Translations under genes and position numbers: made by a program | Origin: Faecalibacterium sp. I4-3-84 | GTDB lineage: Bacteria > Bacillota > Clostridia > Oscillospirales > Ruminococcaceae | DNA: 64,000 nucleotides | Direction of reading: 5' to 3' | NCBI RefSeq assembly: GCF_023347255.1 | Contig: NZ_CP094466.1 | Span: 2,976,001-3,040,000 of the forward strand | Shown: piece by piece, positions 61,363 through 64,000 of the stretch | How the letters are laid out: each line of letters opens with the position of its first letter | How positions within the stretch are numbered: the first letter of the stretch is position 1 | Notes under the pieces: generated by a model | Databases searched by the model: none | What the model was told of the DNA's origin: nothing | The model's input: only the letters and a program-made list of their open reading frames with translations

Positions 61363-63138
61363 ATGAAATTGCACAAGCTTATCCAGCGCGCTTCGGCGGC
61401 AGTTGTGGCCTCGGCCATGATACTGTCGGTGACACTGCCAACATTGGCTGCGGCCCCGGACGGAACGGGCAATGCCGCTGCGGCAGATATGGTAAATTTG
61501 ACGAACGGTACTGCCGCTTTGAGCGAGGAAGATGAAGGGCGAGATACCGGTATCACCGTCAACGGCCAGAGGGTGCTTGTCAACAGTACCGTGGTCGATA
61601 ATATCCCGATTCAGTTTACAAGCGGCACGGATGCCAGCACCCTGACGATCCTGCAGGCAGTTGCCGGCGATCTGACGATTAAGGTAAATCCTACCGCTGC
61701 GGGTGAAGTTGATGTAGTGATGAAAACAGAAAGCGGCGCAGCTGTCGGCGGAAAACTGACCGTGGCCGGTGCACACAACGTGACCATAACCGGTGAAACC
61801 ATGGTGGCAGATCGAGCGGATATTGACGATATCAGCGGTGATCTGACCCTGATCGCAACGGGTGAGGGTGGCAAGGCGATCCGTGATCGGATATCGGTCT
61901 GCGTTTCTTCTAGTAGTGGCGAAAAGGCGATTTATGTCGGCAGCAACAGAGAAACGGAACAGTTTGAAAGCCGTATCCATCCTTGCGTATGGCGCAGTTG
62001 GTATCCTTCGGAAGCTTATATCAGCGTCCGGAAAGCACCTGCCTACCCGGTAACAGTGCATGGAGGAGAACTCGATAACTCTGAGAATAACACGACCTTT
62101 TACAAAGGTGAAACTGTATGGGTGAAAAGCTCCCGGCCAGAAAAGGGCCTGAAATTCAACCGCTGGTTTTTCCCGGCTGACGTAGAAACTACCGATGACC
62201 CGACAGATACGGCCTTTTTCTTTACCATGCCAGACCATGCGGTGGAAGTGACGGCGAATTGGGAACTTTACACCGGCAGCGAACCGACGGTGTTCTGGGA
62301 ATATTACACCGGTAGCGGTTTGCTTACCCCGGATAATACTCCGCAGGATCCGGCTGGCATGTCAAACATGACCGTTTCCTATGACTCTGCAAGCAAGACA
62401 TACACGGTCGATCTTAAGGGCGATCTTGAGATTCCGGTGGATTTCAAAGGCAACGAAAATCCGAACATCAAGGTCAAAGGTGAACTGGGAAATTCCGTCC
62501 ATATTTCCGGTGCAAACAATGTAAGCGTCGATATTGATTCCCAGGAGAGGAGAACAGATCTGAATGTGGATTGCGCCGGTACGCTGAGGCTGGAAAATAA
62601 AACCGGGAACTCTCCTCTGGAACTAAAACTGACCTATAAGCAGGCCGAAGGCGCGGGCTACACTGTGGTGCTGGACGGCGAAGAACTGGAAGAAGCGCCT
62701 GCTTATGAAAATGCCGCCGTAAGCCTGAACGAGAGCCTGACCATCATCCCGGACATCTCGGACCCCATCCCGGATGATTCCAGTGCGGGCGGTGACAGCT
62801 CCGATGCCGCAGGGGCTCTTGTGGCAGCAGCTGTTGCAGGTGCTGCTGTCTTTGGCGGCTACACCATCATCACGGAACTGATGCTGCAGGATCTTCTGCC
62901 CGAGGGCGCGGCGATCCCCAAAAATCAGGCCCAGCTGGCAAAACTGGTCTGGCAGACGGCGGGCTTTCCGGAACCGGAAAATGCTTCTGCCTTTGCCAAT
63001 ATGACGGACCCCGAAACAGCCAAAGCTGCACAGTGGTGCGTGGAGCAGGGCTATTTGGATGCGGATTTCGATCCCGACAGATGGACCCCGAAATTCAAGG
63101 TCATCCAGACATGGAATAAGGCATTCCCCAAACAGTAA
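61363..63138 (+). CDS. Large secreted surface protein
   Basis: A 591-residue exported protein. Residues 1-31 are a signal peptide (ASAAVVASAMILSVTLPTLA). A beta-rich region of SGDLTLIA- and LKGDLEIPVDF-like strands follows, and residues about 228-302 (PVTVHGGELDNSENNTTFYK to FFFTMPDHAVEVTANW) fit an InlB-like beta-grasp repeat. A Gly/Ser/Asp-rich linker and a hydrophobic stretch (about 483-502) lead to a C-terminal domain (about 510-590; LLPEGAAIPKNQAQLAKLVW, then AAQWCVEQGYLDAD) that resembles an SLH-type wall-binding unit. It is probably displayed on the cell surface. Ligand and role are unknown; codon use is less biased than in its neighbours. Confidence 0.8.
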   Translation: MKLHKLIQRASAAVVASAMILSVTLPTLAAAPDGTGNAAAADMVNLTNGTAALSEEDEGRDTGITVNGQRVLVNSTVVDNIPIQFTSGTDASTLTILQAVAGDLTIKVNPTAAGEVDVVMKTESGAAVGGKLTVAGAHNVTITGETMVADRADIDDISGDLTLIATGEGGKAIRDRISVCVSSSSGEKAIYVGSNRETEQFESRIHPCVWRSWYPSEAYISVRKAPAYPVTVHGGELDNSENNTTFYKGETVWVKSSRPEKGLKFNRWFFPADVETTDDPTDTAFFFTMPDHAVEVTANWELYTGSEPTVFWEYYTGSGLLTPDNTPQDPAGMSNMTVSYDSASKTYTVDLKGDLEIPVDFKGNENPNIKVKGELGNSVHISGANNVSVDIDSQERRTDLNVDCAGTLRLENKTGNSPLELKLTYKQAEGAGYTVVLDGEELEEAPAYENAAVSLNESLTIIPDISDPIPDDSSAGGDSSDAAGALVAAAVAGAAVFGGYTIITELMLQDLLPEGAAIPKNQAQLAKLVWQTAGFPEPENASAFANMTDPETAKAAQWCVEQGYLDADFDPDRWTPKFKVIQTWNKAFPKQ

Positions 63139-63152
63139 ACATCCCCCCGAAG

Positions 63153-63178
63153 GGAGCGGAGACATCCGCTCCTTTTTT
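63153..63178 (+). terminator. Terminator after the secreted protein gene
   Basis: GGAGCGGA (63153-63160) pairs with TCCGCTCC (63165-63172) around GACA, then six T. Confidence 0.9.
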
Positions 63179-63270
63179 GTGCGTACGGGGCAGGGACATT
63201 GTGAGATTGGCTCTTGCATCCTTTTGGTTTTCTGTTATCATAGAAGCAACAGAATTGCAGGAGGAAGTCC

Positions 63271-64000
63271 ATGCGCACATTATTTCTTTTGAACCCAACT
63301 GCCGGTAAGGCCGATTGCACCCGTACGCTGCCGCAGCAGCTCAATGCTGCCGCCGCGCGTGCAGGGCTTGCGCCGGAAGAGTATACCATTCAGGTCACAA
63401 ATCACGCCGGTCATGCCCGGGAGCTGGCCAATGCCGCTGCGCAGCAGGCCCGGCAGAGCGGGGAAGAACTGCGGGTCTTCACTGCCGGCGGCGACGGCAC
63501 CTTCAACGAAGCGCTCACCGGGATCTATGGCTATACAAATGCAGCCGTGGGCTGTCTGCCCTTTGGCAGCGGCAACGATTTTCTGCGCACCTTTGGTACA
63601 AAGGAAGAGTTTCTGGATCTGGATGCCCAGCTGGCCGGTGGGCCGGTGAGCATCGATCTGATGCAGACCAGCCTTGGCCTTTCGGCCACCATCTGCGCTG
63701 CCGGTCTGGATGCGCAGGTTGCCTACGGCATCCCGAAGTTCCGGCGCATCCCGCTGTGCGGCGGCGAGATGGCCTATGTGCTTTCCATTGTGGAACAGCT
63801 GTGCGGACACATTGGCCGCAGGGTGGAGTACACCATCGATGGTGAAACGCTGGATGTGGACTGCCTGATGTGTGCCATCTGCAATGGCCGCACCTATGGC
63901 GGCGGCTTCTATGCAGCGCCGGAAGCACAGCCCGACGACGGCTGGCTGGATGTATATATCATCCGCAAGGTGAGCCGCGTGACCATTGCAAAGCTGCTGG
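63271..64000 (+). CDS. Diacylglycerol kinase-like lipid kinase, N-terminal part
   Basis: The gene runs past the right edge; about 243 codons are visible. It opens MRTLFLLNPTAGKADCTRTL, and the ATP-binding GGDGTFNEALTG and PFGSGNDFLRTFG motifs are those of the DagK/YegS lipid kinase family, which phosphorylate diacylglycerol or related lipids at the membrane. AGGAGG lies about six bases before the ATG. It is preceded by a strong terminator, so it begins a new unit. Confidence 0.92.
   Translation, partial: MRTLFLLNPTAGKADCTRTLPQQLNAAAARAGLAPEEYTIQVTNHAGHARELANAAAQQARQSGEELRVFTAGGDGTFNEALTGIYGYTNAAVGCLPFGSGNDFLRTFGTKEEFLDLDAQLAGGPVSIDLMQTSLGLSATICAAGLDAQVAYGIPKFRRIPLCGGEMAYVLSIVEQLCGHIGRRVEYTIDGETLDVDCLMCAICNGRTYGGGFYAAPEAQPDDGWLDVYIIRKVSRVTIAKLL

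Overview
The window looks like chromosome of a Gram-positive gut anaerobe of the Oscillospiraceae, most likely Faecalibacterium or a close relative such as Gemmiger or Subdoligranulum. This is inferred from the GC-rich codon use, the Clostridia-type gene content (spoIVA, spoIVB-spo0A, DUF4364, DUF951, a TSCPD protein) and two copies of a short intergenic hairpin repeat of a kind I associate with Faecalibacterium. No rRNA gene or species marker is present, so the genus is not proven.

Layout. 1-2553: pyrimidine genes pyrI (cut by the window edge) and pyrB behind a GntR/UTRA regulator, with a divergent acetyltransferase. 2591-3015: a compact type I toxin-antitoxin locus. 3033-7572: MATE exporter, GH31 glucosidase and a membrane sugar transferase. 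7573-18839: housekeeping genes (archaeal-type aspS, spoIVA, DUF4364, an S1-domain protein, DUF951, prfA, the Sua5 gene, coaE, a lytic transglycosylase, an M18 aminopeptidase and a polysaccharide deacetylase). 18912-25768: an AT-rich mobile element of about 6.5 kb inserted in spo0A. It left the old 3' end of spo0A at its far end and brought a replacement 3' end that encodes exactly the same amino acids. Its genes encode an HNH protein, a helicase-like protein broken by one stop codon, a serine recombinase, a membrane protein with an Ltp-like C-terminus, a ribbon-helix-helix protein and a tyrosine integrase. 25765-28332: intact spo0A, spoIVB and two convergent tRNA-Leu genes. 28631-40549: a polysaccharide flippase and a hexuronate block (uxuA, uxuB, sensor kinase, response regulator, a TRAP-type binding protein and a full TRAP transporter dctPQM). 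40783-45458: rpmE and a Gld-like ABC exporter operon. 45549-50960: potABCD behind a structured leader RNA, a thioesterase and a small secreted protein. 51499-64000: guaB, pncB, tRNA-Leu(UAA), an aconitase-like protein, a PHP protein, a TSCPD protein, a ClpA/C-like unfoldase, a large secreted protein and the start of a lipid kinase.

How the parts fit. uxuA/uxuB with the TRAP transporter and the three-gene sensory set probably form one hexuronate uptake and breakdown unit; three spaced AT-rich repeats just upstream of the dctP promoter are a plausible site for the response regulator. spoIVA, spoIVB and spo0A show that sporulation genes are kept in a lineage usually described as non-sporulating. 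The strongest candidates for new biology are the spo0A-targeting element with its silent-difference 3' replacement, the toxin-antitoxin pair, the 121-nt leader of the pot operon, and the C10 tract, hairpin and operator-like repeats before the secreted protein at 61363. All readings are by eye from sequence; no database search was run.
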